Counted from the stretch's first letter, positions 15,163-22,731 are shown. The stretch: 27,110 nucleotides of DNA from Ga0077527 sp049433545 (GCA_049433545.1 JBMTEY010000018.1:1-27110); one strand, 5' to 3'. Numbers and translations: made by a program. The notes: generated from the letters alone by a model not told the origin.

Positions 15163-15738
15163 TCACCCGATGCGCGAAACCTTGAGCAGCCGCTCGAGGT
15201 CCTTCTTAATCCGCGAGGGATTGGCGTCGCGCGGGTAACGCAGGATCACGTTGCCCAGCGGATCAACGAGGTAGATGTGGTCGGTGTGCGCGCCGGCATG
15301 CGGCAGGGTATCAAGCAGCGCCTTGTGTCCGCCGGTCATCATCCAGGTGCCGGCATACTCCGTGTCGAGCCGCTGCGCCGGCTTGCCGCCACCGGTCACC
15401 AGCCAGACGCGTTCAATCCGTTCCGGGTACTTGCCCTGGGTCTTGCGCACCTGGCGGATCTGCCACAGCTTCTTTTCGCAATAGGCGTCGCATGCTGCAT
15501 CGTCGATGGTGATGAATACCCATTTGCCTTCGAGCCGCGCCAGCGGAAAATCGCTGCCGTCTGCCAGCTTGAGTGTCAACTGCGGCAGCCGCCTGCCCTC
15601 GATGAGGTCACCATAGTTGATCCGGCCTTCGGGCTGGTAGAAATAATACGCGGCGAATGAAGCCACGAACGGCGCAATGCATACTGCCGCGATCAGCCAC
15701 AGCGTCCTGCGGCTATTGGGTGGTACGTCGTTTGACAT
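15163..15738 (-). CDS. Sco-like thioredoxin-fold membrane protein
   Basis: A 191-residue protein with one N-terminal membrane segment (about 12-33) and a periplasmic domain. Overall similarity to SCO1 is weak but the copper-ligand pattern is kept: Cys83 and Cys87 (CDAYC) and His151 in HTDHIYLVDP, five residues before the conserved Tyr, the spacing seen in the SCO1 protein of this window (HSAGTY). It sits between SURF1, which its start overlaps by 26 bases, and ctaA. Proteins like it are usually annotated as hypothetical or SCO1/SenC-like in betaproteobacterial cox loci. A role in CuA maturation or in reducing subunit II cysteines is an inference. Confidence 0.8.
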   Translation of the reverse strand: MSNDVPPNSRRTLWLIAAVCIAPFVASFAAYYFYQPEGRINYGDLIEGRRLPQLTLKLADGSDFPLARLEGKWVFITIDDAACDAYCEKKLWQIRQVRKTQGKYPERIERVWLVTGGGKPAQRLDTEYAGTWMMTGGHKALLDTLPHAGAHTDHIYLVDPLGNVILRYPRDANPSRIKKDLERLLKVSRIG

Positions 15739-16435
15739 GAGTCACCAGAAAATAAATGAATATCGCCAGGCTCAGCGCATACCACTGGAATGCGTAAGCG
15801 AGGTGCGTATTGCGTCCGAGGTCGGGACGACTCCACTCGCGCACCAGTCCGTCATCGGCGACACTGTCCTGCTGGATAACGAACGGCTGCAGTTCGAGGC
15901 CGGTCGCCTGCCGGTAACGCTCGAATACCAGGTTCTGCCATACATTGCCCTCTGCAACCTTGGTCGACAATTCCAGGTAGCGCTCGCTGTACGCAACCGC
16001 CACACCCTGCACGACCTGCTCCCCCGGCGGCGTGACGACCGCCGGCAGGCTGCGATCGCGCGGACTGGCCACCCAGCCGCGATTCACCAGCACGTAACGC
16101 AGGGTTCCGGTGATGCGCAGAGGCGTCGCCACGTGGAACCCCGGACGATGCTGATGGATGCGGTTGTCGACAAACACCGTGATTCTCGGTTCGAACTCGC
16201 CGCGCACCTCGACCCTCCGCAGCAGCACCTCGTCGCGTTCCACGACCTGCCCGCCGACGTTCACCGCGGGCTGGCGCCCCAGCGTGTCGTAACGCGCCTG
16301 CAGGTCCTCCTTGTATTGCGCGCGCCCGACCTGCCACTGCGCGAGCGCCAGCGTCAACGCGATGCCGGCGACCGCGGCCACCCCCGGCCACAGGCGGGGG
16401 CGAAACTCGAATGCCATGATCCTGATTGCTGCCAT
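15713..16435 (-). CDS. SURF1-family cytochrome oxidase assembly protein
   Basis: Assembly factor thought to help heme a insertion into subunit I. The 240-residue protein has two membrane segments, one near the N-terminus (about 15-34, followed by QWQVGRAQYK, the SURF1 family hallmark) and one near the C-terminus (about 212-232), with an extracytoplasmic domain that contains RYVLVNRGWV. The ATG at 16435 has AGGA 6 bases upstream; an internal ATG at 16417 (MAFEFRPRLW) is also possible. It is the first gene of the assembly operon, and its start is only 32 bases from the divergent twin-TM gene, so the promoters must overlap. Confidence 0.93.
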   Translation of the reverse strand: MAAIRIMAFEFRPRLWPGVAAVAGIALTLALAQWQVGRAQYKEDLQARYDTLGRQPAVNVGGQVVERDEVLLRRVEVRGEFEPRITVFVDNRIHQHRPGFHVATPLRITGTLRYVLVNRGWVASPRDRSLPAVVTPPGEQVVQGVAVAYSERYLELSTKVAEGNVWQNLVFERYRQATGLELQPFVIQQDSVADDGLVREWSRPDLGRNTHLAYAFQWYALSLAIFIYFLVTHVKRRTTQ

Positions 16436-16467
16436 CAAACATCCTGCCGGGTTAAACTCGGGCTGCC

Positions 16468-16662
16468 ATGCGCATTGTCGTCATACTGTTCATCATCGTC
16501 ATACTGGCCAGCCTCGGCTCCGCGCTGTATTACATGGTCAGGGACCGCGGCACCACCGAACGCACCGCAAAGGCCCTGACCATACGGATTGTGCTGTCCA
16601 TCGCGCTGTTCCTGCTGCTGATGATCGGCTTCCAGACCGGATTGATCACCACCCGTCTGTAG
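16468..16662 (+). CDS. Small twin-transmembrane protein, DUF2909 family
   Basis: A 64-residue protein made almost only of two membrane helices (about 3-23 and 39-60) joined by a charged loop, YYMVRDRGTTERTAKALTIR. This is the pattern of the twin-TM/DUF2909 proteins found beside SURF1 in cytochrome oxidase loci of proteobacteria. Its function is not known. It is the only plus-strand gene between the two minus-strand oxidase operons and is divergent from SURF1. No strong ribosome site is visible; a TAAACT box 9 bases before the ATG could be a -10, which would make the mRNA nearly leaderless. Confidence 0.85.
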   Translation: MRIVVILFIIVILASLGSALYYMVRDRGTTERTAKALTIRIVLSIALFLLLMIGFQTGLITTRL

Positions 16663-16686
16663 ACCTCCTGTCACGTCCGGCCGTTC

Positions 16687-16698
16687 CGACGCGCGTCG
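16687..16698. repeat. 12-base perfect palindrome
   Basis: CGACGCGCGTCG, perfectly self-complementary, followed on the plus strand by six A. It is not a terminator in either direction. It is the first of four inverted repeats in the gap between the twin-TM gene and ctaE. Confidence 0.6.
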
Positions 16699-16716
16699 AA
16701 AAAAGCGATTTCCGCC

Positions 16717-16742
16717 AAAAAAAACGCCGCGATCTCGCGGCG
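16717..16742 (-). terminator. Intrinsic terminator of the ctaC-ctaE operon
   Basis: On the minus strand an 8-bp GC-rich stem CGCCGCGA/TCGCGGCG with a 2-base loop is followed at once by eight T. It is 90 bases after the ctaE stop, with no gene in between, so it should end the structural oxidase transcript and stop it from running antisense into the twin-TM gene. Confidence 0.9.
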
Positions 16743-16749
16743 CCCAAAT

Positions 16750-16762
16750 CCCCCAGCGGGGG
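16750..16762. repeat. Short GC hairpin CCCCC-AGC-GGGGG
   Basis: A 5-bp stem with a 3-base loop just upstream of the terminator on the minus strand. It may stabilise the 3' end of the ctaE transcript. Confidence 0.5.
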
Positions 16763-16777
16763 TACCTCCTCCCCGTA

Positions 16778-16820
16778 CGAATCGCGATATTCCGGCGTTG
16801 CGGGCCGTTTGCGCGATTCG
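16778..16820. repeat. 9-bp inverted repeat with 25-base loop
   Basis: CGAATCGCG (16778-16786) and CGCGATTCG (16812-16820) are perfectly complementary. The repeat lies 12 bases after the ctaE stop on the minus strand, before the terminator hairpin. Confidence 0.5.
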
Positions 16821-16832
16821 CCGCCTGAATTC

Positions 16833-17687
16833 CTAGAGCCAGTAGACAAACACGAACAGGATCAGCCAGACCACGTCCACGAAGTGCCAGTACCAGGCCA
16901 CGCCTTCGAACCCGAAATGGTTGTCGGCGCTGAAATGCCCGGCAACGCTGCGGAACAGGATCACCCACAGCATGATGGTGCCCACGGTCACATGGAAACC
17001 GTGAAATCCCGTCAGCATGAAAAACGTCGCTCCATACGCGCCCATCGTCAGCTTGAGGTTGAGGTCGGCATAGGCATGCACGTATTCATACACCTGGAAC
17101 CCGAGGAAGATCATGCCCAGGGCGATGGTCATCACCAGGCCCCAGATCAGCTGGGTGCGGTTGTTCTTCAGCATGCCCCAGTGCGCCCAGGTGATGGTCG
17201 CGCCCGAGGTCAGCAGTATCGCGGTGTTCAGCGCCGGGATGCCCCAGGCGCCCATCGGCGAAAAGCTTTCCTTGATGCCGGGGCCGCCGACAGGCCAGTC
17301 AGCCTTGAAGTTAGGCCACAGCAGCTGCTGGTGTTCCAGGGACCCGAGGTCGGGCACCGAAATCACCCGCATGTAGAACAGCACGCCGAAAAAGGCGGCG
17401 AAGAACATGACTTCCGAAAAAATGAACCAGCCCATGCCCCAGCGGAAGGAGACATCGACCTGCTTGTTGTATTTGCCCGCCTCGGATTCGTGGGCGACGG
17501 TGGTGAACCAGCCGGCGAACATGAAAAACAGGATCAGGAAACCGATGCCGAGCAGCGCGTAACCCACCGGCATCTGGTTGACGGTGAAAGACGCGCCAAA
17601 CCCCAGAAAGCCGATCGCGATGGATGCGACGATGGGCCAGTGTGAAGGGTCCGGCAGGTAGTAGTTGCCCGATGCTTGACTCGACAT
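16833..17687 (-). CDS. ctaE: Cytochrome c oxidase subunit III
   Basis: Seven-helix subunit III of the aa3-type oxidase, 284 residues. Recognisable segments are WFTTVAHESEAGKYN, RWGMGWFIFSEVMFFAAFF (with the conserved SEVMFF), LLTSGATITWAHWG, FLGFQVYEYVHA, GFHGFHVTVGTIML and the C-terminal WYWHFVDVVWLILFVFVY, the family signature. The ATG at 17687 has AGGGAGAA upstream. It is the last gene of the structural operon, after DUF2970 with a 54-base gap, and is followed by the terminator at 16717-16742. Confidence 0.97.
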   Translation of the reverse strand: MSSQASGNYYLPDPSHWPIVASIAIGFLGFGASFTVNQMPVGYALLGIGFLILFFMFAGWFTTVAHESEAGKYNKQVDVSFRWGMGWFIFSEVMFFAAFFGVLFYMRVISVPDLGSLEHQQLLWPNFKADWPVGGPGIKESFSPMGAWGIPALNTAILLTSGATITWAHWGMLKNNRTQLIWGLVMTIALGMIFLGFQVYEYVHAYADLNLKLTMGAYGATFFMLTGFHGFHVTVGTIMLWVILFRSVAGHFSADNHFGFEGVAWYWHFVDVVWLILFVFVYWL

Positions 17688-17741
17688 GACGTTCTCCCTG
17701 AATCCTTGCTTGTGTTGACTGCTTGATCCGTTGCCTGGCCG

Positions 17742-17951
17742 TCAGCGGGTGACCAATTGCACCACGGACACCACGGTTGCCACAAAAACCGCCCCTGCCA
17801 TGACACCGACTATGATGACCTGCAGCGGCGTCACTTCGATTTTTTCATGCTCCGCACGTTTGCGGATGCCGAGAAATGCCGACAGCACCATGCGCACCAC
17901 CTGGAACAGGGTTGCCTTCCGCCGGTTGCCGGCCATCGCCGCCTCCATCAT
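17742..17951 (-). CDS. DUF2970 small membrane protein
   Basis: A 69-residue protein with an N-terminal amphipathic stretch (ATLFQVVRMVLSAFLGIRKR) and one membrane helix near the C-terminus (about 43-66). This matches DUF2970, found next to ctaG and ctaE in betaproteobacteria. The first ATG overlaps the ctaG stop (ATGA). A second ATG at 17936 has GGAGG 5 bases upstream and could be the real start (64 residues). Function unknown; the place in the operon suggests an oxidase-related role. Confidence 0.85.
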   Translation of the reverse strand: MMEAAMAGNRRKATLFQVVRMVLSAFLGIRKRAEHEKIEVTPLQVIIVGVMAGAVFVATVVSVVQLVTR

Positions 17952-18523
17952 CCCTGCCCCCCGGCCTTGGCCTTGGCCTTCGCCAGCGGCAGCGCCGCGC
18001 CCTTGACCTCAAAAAAAGTGTAGGACAGCGTGATGGTATTGACGTCGGCAGGCAGCGTGGAATCGATGACGAACTGCACCGGCATGCGCTTGGACTCCCC
18101 TGCCTGCAGCGGCTGCTGCTTGAAACAGAAGCATTCCATTTTCTTGACGTGCGGCGCCGCGTGTTTGGGGCCGTAGCTCGGAATGGCCTGGCCGACGATG
18201 CCCTTGGCGCCGTTGTTGCGCACGTCATATTCGACCTGGATCATTTCCCCAGGGTGTACCCGCACACTGCGCTGCACCGGCTTGAAATCCCACTCCAGCC
18301 CGTGCGCGTTGGCATCGAACTCCAGCGTAACCCAGCGCGACTTGTCGACCTGCGTGTTCTCGACCGCGGCCGCCGGCCGGATCAGGTCATTGATGCCCGT
18401 GATCTGGCAGAATTTCTCGTAAAACGGCACCAGCAGGAATCCGAAGCCGAACATCGCCGCGGCGAATATCGACAGTCGCGTCATCAGCCGGCGGTTGTCG
18501 CGTTCTTTTTTGACGGCCTTCAT
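17948..18523 (-). CDS. ctaG: Cytochrome c oxidase assembly protein CtaG (Cox11)
   Basis: Copper chaperone for the CuB site of subunit I. In 191 residues it has an N-terminal membrane anchor (about 15-34) and a periplasmic immunoglobulin-like domain. The copper-binding ECFCFKQQ motif is at 130-137 (Cys131, Cys133), and the third cysteine of the family is Cys39 (FCQITG). The C-terminal NTITLSYTFFEV is conserved. An Ala/Lys-rich tail ends the protein. The ATG lies one base after the 37-residue gene stop, and its stop overlaps DUF2970. Confidence 0.96.
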   Translation of the reverse strand: MKAVKKERDNRRLMTRLSIFAAAMFGFGFLLVPFYEKFCQITGINDLIRPAAAVENTQVDKSRWVTLEFDANAHGLEWDFKPVQRSVRVHPGEMIQVEYDVRNNGAKGIVGQAIPSYGPKHAAPHVKKMECFCFKQQPLQAGESKRMPVQFVIDSTLPADVNTITLSYTFFEVKGAALPLAKAKAKAGGQG

Positions 18524-18524
18524 T

Positions 18525-18638
18525 TCATCGTGCCAGCAGGTAATACTTGACCATCACGCCGAAGAAAAACGCGGCAACGATCAGCCACAGCACGGCGGCC
18601 GTGCGGCGGTTGCTGCGCTTGACTTCGGCCTGCGCCAT
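18525..18638 (-). CDS. Cytochrome oxidase small assembly protein (37 aa)
   Basis: A very short gene between ctaD and ctaG. The 37-residue product begins MAQAEVKRSNRRTAAVLWL, then runs into one membrane helix (about 15-35) that includes AAFFFGVMVKYYLLAR at the C-terminus. The arrangement, Arg/Asn-rich N-terminus, one helix and a terminal VKYYLL-type sequence, matches the small oxidase-associated proteins annotated at this position in betaproteobacteria. The ATG is one base after the end of a GGTG and 5 bases from the ctaD stop (TAAGGTGATG), and the stop is one base before the ctaG ATG. Spacing that tight on both sides supports a real gene. Confidence 0.85.
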   Translation of the reverse strand: MAQAEVKRSNRRTAAVLWLIVAAFFFGVMVKYYLLAR

Positions 18639-18642
18639 CACC

Positions 18643-20241
18643 TTATTTCACCACCGGCGGCGTCGCGAAGCTGTGGTACGGGGCCGGCGACGGCAGATGC
18701 GTCCACTCCAGGCTGTCCGCGCCTTCCCACTGGCGGTCAGCAGCCTTCTCGCCGCTGGTGATGGTCTTGATCACGATGTAGAGGAACAGCAGCTGCGACA
18801 GTCCGAAGCCGAAAGCGCCGATAGAGGAAATCGCGTTGAACTCGGCGAACTGCAGCGCGTAGTCAGGAATGCGCCGCGGCATGCCGGCCAGACCCAGGAA
18901 GTGCTGGACGAAGAAGGTGACGTTGAAGAACACCAGCGACAGCCAGAAGTGCCATTTGCCCAGAGTCTCGTTGTACATCCGGCCGGTCCACTTCGGCAGC
19001 CAGAAATAGATGCCGGCAAAGGCCGAGAACAGGGCGCCCGCCACCATCACGTAATGGAAATGCGCCACCACGTAGTAGGTGTCGTGCAGCTGGATGTCCA
19101 CCGGCACGATGGACAGCACCAGGCCGGTGAATCCGCCCAGCGTGAACAGGAAAAGGAAACCGAGCGCGAACAGCATCGGCGTCTCGAACGTCAGCGAACC
19201 CTTCCACATCGTAGCCACCCAGTTGAATACCTTGACGCCGGTGGGTACCGCGATCAGCACCGTCGCATACATGAAGTAGAGTTGCGCCTCCACCGGCATG
19301 CCGGCGGTATACATGTGGTGCGCCCACACCATGAAGGACAGGATCGCGATCGACGCCGTGGCGTAGACCATCGAGGCATAACCGAAAAGCGGCTTGCGCG
19401 AAAACGCCGGGATCACCTGCGACACCACGCCGAAAGCGGGGATCGCAATGATGTAAACCTCGGGATGACCGAAGAACCAGAATATGTGCTGGTAGAGCAC
19501 GGGGTCGCCGCCGCCGGCCGCGTTGAAGAAATGGGTGCCGAAGTGGCGGTCGGTCAGGGTCATGGTCACCGCACCGGCCAGCACCGGCATAACCGCCACC
19601 AGCAGGTAAGCGGTAATCAGCCAGGTCCAGCAGAACAGCGGCATTTTCATCAGCGTCATCCCGGGGGCGCGCATGTTGAGGATGGTGGTGATGATGTTGA
19701 TCGAACCCATGATCGAAGACATGCCGAGGATGTGCACCGCGAATATCGTCAGATCCATCGCCGGGCCGGCCTGGGTCGACAGCGGGGCATACAGCGTCCA
19801 GCCCACGCCGGCGCCGCCGCCGGGCATGAACTGGGCGGCAATCAGCAGCATGGCCGCCGGAGGCAGCAGCCAGAACGACAGGTTGTTCATGCGCGGAAAC
19901 GCCATGTCGGGCGCACCGATCTGCATCGGGATCAGCCAGTTGGCGAAGCCCACGAACGCCGGCATGATCGCGCCGAACACCATGATCAGGCCGTGGTAGG
20001 TCGTCATCGAGTTGAAGAAGTCCGGCTGCACGATCTGCAGGCCGGGCTGGAACAGCTCGGAACGGATGATCAGCGCCATGACGCCGCCAACCAGGAACAT
20101 GGTGAAACTGAACCACAGGTACATCGTGCCGATGTCCTTGTGGTTGGTCGACTTGACCCAGCGCATGATGCCCGTGGGCTTGTGCGAGTGATCGTCATGG
20201 CCGTGATCGTGGCCGTGGGCGGGTGCGTGTGCTGCTTCCAT
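18643..20241 (-). CDS. ctaD: Cytochrome c oxidase subunit I
   Basis: Catalytic heme-copper subunit, 532 residues, twelve helices. Ligands seen: His83 and His396 for heme a, His394 for heme a3, and His259, His308 and His309 for CuB, with the cross-linking Tyr263 in GHPEVYI. Asp112 (APDMAFPRMN) begins the D channel, Glu261 (GHPEV) ends it, and Lys337 (PTGVKVF) marks the K channel, so this is an A1-type oxidase. The N-terminus carries a His-rich tail (seven His in residues 5-20). The ATG has AGGAG 7 bases upstream. It lies between ctaC and the 37-residue gene. Confidence 0.98.
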   Translation of the reverse strand: MEAAHAPAHGHDHGHDDHSHKPTGIMRWVKSTNHKDIGTMYLWFSFTMFLVGGVMALIIRSELFQPGLQIVQPDFFNSMTTYHGLIMVFGAIMPAFVGFANWLIPMQIGAPDMAFPRMNNLSFWLLPPAAMLLIAAQFMPGGGAGVGWTLYAPLSTQAGPAMDLTIFAVHILGMSSIMGSINIITTILNMRAPGMTLMKMPLFCWTWLITAYLLVAVMPVLAGAVTMTLTDRHFGTHFFNAAGGGDPVLYQHIFWFFGHPEVYIIAIPAFGVVSQVIPAFSRKPLFGYASMVYATASIAILSFMVWAHHMYTAGMPVEAQLYFMYATVLIAVPTGVKVFNWVATMWKGSLTFETPMLFALGFLFLFTLGGFTGLVLSIVPVDIQLHDTYYVVAHFHYVMVAGALFSAFAGIYFWLPKWTGRMYNETLGKWHFWLSLVFFNVTFFVQHFLGLAGMPRRIPDYALQFAEFNAISSIGAFGFGLSQLLFLYIVIKTITSGEKAADRQWEGADSLEWTHLPSPAPYHSFATPPVVK

Positions 20242-20276
20242 TGGGTTTCTCCTGAAGCCTGTATTCGTTCGCCGGA

Positions 20277-21413
20277 TTAACGCAGGGCCTTGATGTCGGC
20301 CGGCGCGATTGCCTCGCCGGTCTTGTTGTTCCAGTTGTTGCGGGTGTAGGTGATCACCGCAGCCAGATCAACATCGGACAGCCCCTTGAAGGAATTCATC
20401 GCCGTGCCCTGCTTGCCGTTCAGCACCAGCTTGATCTGGTCGGCCTTGGGCCCGTTGACCATTTTCGATCCCGACAGCGCCGGGAATGCGCCGGGCACGC
20501 CCATGCCGGTGGCCTGGTGGCAAGCCACGCAGTTCTGGGCATAGATCTTCTCGCCGCGCGCCTTCAGTTCGTCCAGCGTCCAGGCCTTGTCAGGGTCGAC
20601 CTTGTTCGCGGCCATTTTTTTCTGCTGCGAAGCGACCCAGGCCGTGTACTGCGCGGGCTCCATCACTTCGACGACAATCGGCATGAATCCGTGATCCTTG
20701 CCGCAGAGTTCGGCGCACTGGCCACGGTAGATGCCGGGCTTCTCGGCCTTAAACCAGGTGTCGCGGATGAATCCGGGCACGGCATCCTGCTTGACCGCCA
20801 GTGCCGGAACGTACCAGGCGTGGATCACATCGGCGGCGGTGGTCAGGATGCGGATTTTCTTGCCGACGGGAACAACCACATGGTTGTCGGTCTCGAGCAG
20901 GTAATGCGGATTCTTGTTGCGCCCCTCGATATCACGACCGTCGATCTGCGCCTTCGGCGTGGACAGCGTGCTGTAGAAGCTGATGCCCTCGCCCTCGCCC
21001 TTCAGGTAGTCGTAGCCCCATTTCCACTGGTAGCCGGTGGCCTTGATGGTCATGTCCGGCTCGGAAGTGTCGCGCATGGTGATCAGCGTGCTGGTCGCCG
21101 GCACCGCCATCGCGATCAAGATCACGAACGGAATCAGCGTCCACGCCACCTCGACCGCGGTATTTTCGTGGAACTGGGCGGCCTTGTGGCCGACCGATTT
21201 GCGGTGCTTGAACACCGCGTAGAACATGAAGCCGAAAACGCCGACGAATATGATGAAACAGATGACCGTGATGATGGTGTGCAGGTCATAGATTTTTTCG
21301 CCAAGCTGCGTGTTCGGCGTCTGCAGGTTGAGCTTGTATTCCGCCCATGCCGCGGCCGTCCATAACCACATCAGTCCTGCTGCGGCCCACTTCTTCAACC
21401 CCTTGTTGCCCAT
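20277..21413 (-). CDS. ctaC: Cytochrome c oxidase subunit II fused to cytochrome c (caa3 type)
   Basis: Electron-entry subunit, 378 residues from the chosen start. A signal peptide (about 1-24, ending AWA) is followed by two membrane helices (about 44-68 and 88-110), then the cupredoxin domain with the CuA ligands His198, Cys233, Glu235, Cys237, His241 and Met244 (CAELCGKDHGFM). The C-terminal extension from about 285 is a class I cytochrome c with CVACH at 295-299 and a likely axial Met339. The ATG at 21413 has GGGGGAAGA directly upstream; an ATG at 21428 adds five residues. The longer open frame beyond is an artefact overlapping DUF2244. Confidence 0.97.
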   Translation of the reverse strand: MGNKGLKKWAAAGLMWLWTAAAWAEYKLNLQTPNTQLGEKIYDLHTIITVICFIIFVGVFGFMFYAVFKHRKSVGHKAAQFHENTAVEVAWTLIPFVILIAMAVPATSTLITMRDTSEPDMTIKATGYQWKWGYDYLKGEGEGISFYSTLSTPKAQIDGRDIEGRNKNPHYLLETDNHVVVPVGKKIRILTTAADVIHAWYVPALAVKQDAVPGFIRDTWFKAEKPGIYRGQCAELCGKDHGFMPIVVEVMEPAQYTAWVASQQKKMAANKVDPDKAWTLDELKARGEKIYAQNCVACHQATGMGVPGAFPALSGSKMVNGPKADQIKLVLNGKQGTAMNSFKGLSDVDLAAVITYTRNNWNNKTGEAIAPADIKALR

Positions 21414-21444
21414 TCTTCCCCCGCTCATAAAGCCCGATTGATCT

Positions 21445-21927
21445 TCAGCTTCGCCCGCCCGCCAGCCGGCTGCGCAACTCGCGCTCCAGCAGGCGGCGGC
21501 TTTCCTCGCCGCAGTACCGCCCGACAGCCACTTCCCTGCCGTGCGAGCGTAACGCAATGCTTCCGGCCTCGCCGCTGACCAGCCGCGCCCAGCACCGGTT
21601 AAATTCAACCTGCTGCACCTGACCCCGTTCCCTGATTTCGAACAGGATGCGGTCACCATTCACTGCCAGCCGCTCGAAATCCCCGGCGCGCCTGAGCGTC
21701 ACCCATGCCGCCACGACCAGTCCGGCAATCTCGATGCCGGCAAACGGAATGATGAGCCACGCTCCCGCAGCTGCAAAAGCCGCCGCAACAAGCAGGGAAA
21801 ATGCCGCCAGCGAACCGAATACCAGTTTCAGCAATTGCAGATCCAGTGAACTGGCATGGCGCCTGAAATACGTAAACCCGGCGCCTTCCTGCTCCAAATC
21901 CGATTCGAAAAGTGTCTCAGTGGTCAC
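21445..21927 (-). CDS. DUF2244 membrane protein
   Basis: A 160-residue protein with two adjacent membrane helices (about 36-56 and 58-78) and a soluble C-terminal half that contains WARLVSGEAGSIALRSHGRE and VAVGRYCGEESRRLLERELR, the DUF2244 pattern. It starts with GTG; ATGs just upstream are out of frame and run into early stops. It is the first gene of the structural oxidase operon, 31 bases before ctaC, and the promoter is directly upstream. The function is unknown but the association with subunit II genes is frequent in proteobacteria. Confidence 0.85.
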   Translation of the reverse strand: MTTETLFESDLEQEGAGFTYFRRHASSLDLQLLKLVFGSLAAFSLLVAAAFAAAGAWLIIPFAGIEIAGLVVAAWVTLRRAGDFERLAVNGDRILFEIRERGQVQQVEFNRCWARLVSGEAGSIALRSHGREVAVGRYCGEESRRLLERELRSRLAGGRS

Positions 21928-21957
21928 CGGCGCCGACCATCCATTTCAACCGCGCGG

Positions 21958-21987
21958 ACTGTAGCACAACCGCAGGGGCGGTCGCAA
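21958..21987 (-). promoter_or_regulatory. Predicted promoter of the structural oxidase operon
   Basis: On the minus strand TTGCGA (21987-21982) and TACAGT (21963-21958) are 18 bases apart, each matching 4/6, and a TGC precedes the -10, giving an extended -10 element. Transcription would begin near 21950, about 23 bases before the GTG of the DUF2244 gene. It lies in the 95-base gap after bioD. Confidence 0.45.
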
Positions 21988-22022
21988 CAGAAATGCCCCA
22001 TGAAATCAGTCGGTTTTCGCTC

Positions 22023-22730
22023 TTAAATGAGCGCATTCAATCGGTTGATATCCAGCGCCCGAGCCGCGCTTTCCGGGTGTGGTTTTCGGGCATGCCGGAC
22101 GCGCCCCAGCAACGGCGCCCCGAGCCGCTTGCGCAAGGCATCGAGATTCTGTTCCCGCCGCGACATGCCGGGATCGATTTCATTGGCCACCCAGCCCGCA
22201 AAAACCAGGCCGCGCGAGCGCAGCGCCTCGGCGCTCAGCAGTGCGTGATTCAGGCAGCCCAGCCGCATGCCGACCACCAGCACCACCGGCAACCCGAGCC
22301 GCAGGGGAATATCCGCGACCACATGCCTGGATCCCAAGGGCACCAGCAAGCCGCCGGCACCCTCGACCACCACGACGTCGGCGCACCGGGCGAGGCAGGC
22401 GTATTTCCCGGCGACCCGCGCGAGGCCGATCACCTGGCCGGCCTCCTTCGCCGCAATATGCGGTGCGATCGCCGGCGCAAAACAATAGGGATTCACCCAC
22501 TGCGACGGCGAGTCCACATTGCCTGCCGCGCGCAACTGCGCAACATCGTCGTTGTACCAGGCGCCGCGTACACGACGCGCCCCGGCCGCCACGGGTTTCA
22601 TGCCGGAAACGCGCAGCCCGATGGCGGACAGTCCGCGGAGCATGGCGCAGGCGATCAGCGTTTTCCCGACGCTGGTATCGGTTCCGGCGATGAATACCCC
22701 GCGTGCCGATGGCGCTTTGCGTGCGGGCAT
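22023..22730 (-). CDS. bioD: Dethiobiotin synthetase
   Basis: ATP-dependent carboxylase closing the ureido ring of dethiobiotin. In 235 residues it has the P-loop GTDTSVGKT (16-24), the conserved MKPVAAG (44-50), and VVVEGAGGLLVPL, the family signature. The ATG follows the bioC stop with one base between. It is the last gene of the bio operon; no terminator is visible before the oxidase promoter 28-35 bases downstream, so read-through into DUF2244-ctaC is possible. Confidence 0.96.
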   Translation of the reverse strand: MPARKAPSARGVFIAGTDTSVGKTLIACAMLRGLSAIGLRVSGMKPVAAGARRVRGAWYNDDVAQLRAAGNVDSPSQWVNPYCFAPAIAPHIAAKEAGQVIGLARVAGKYACLARCADVVVVEGAGGLLVPLGSRHVVADIPLRLGLPVVLVVGMRLGCLNHALLSAEALRSRGLVFAGWVANEIDPGMSRREQNLDALRKRLGAPLLGRVRHARKPHPESAARALDINRLNALI

Positions 22731-22731
22731 C

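Noticed and set aside
18547..20280. A 577-codon plus-strand open frame opposite ctaD
   Set aside because: Its product is rich in His, Arg and Gln with no recognisable domain; it is the antisense shadow of ctaD, which has all oxidase ligands.
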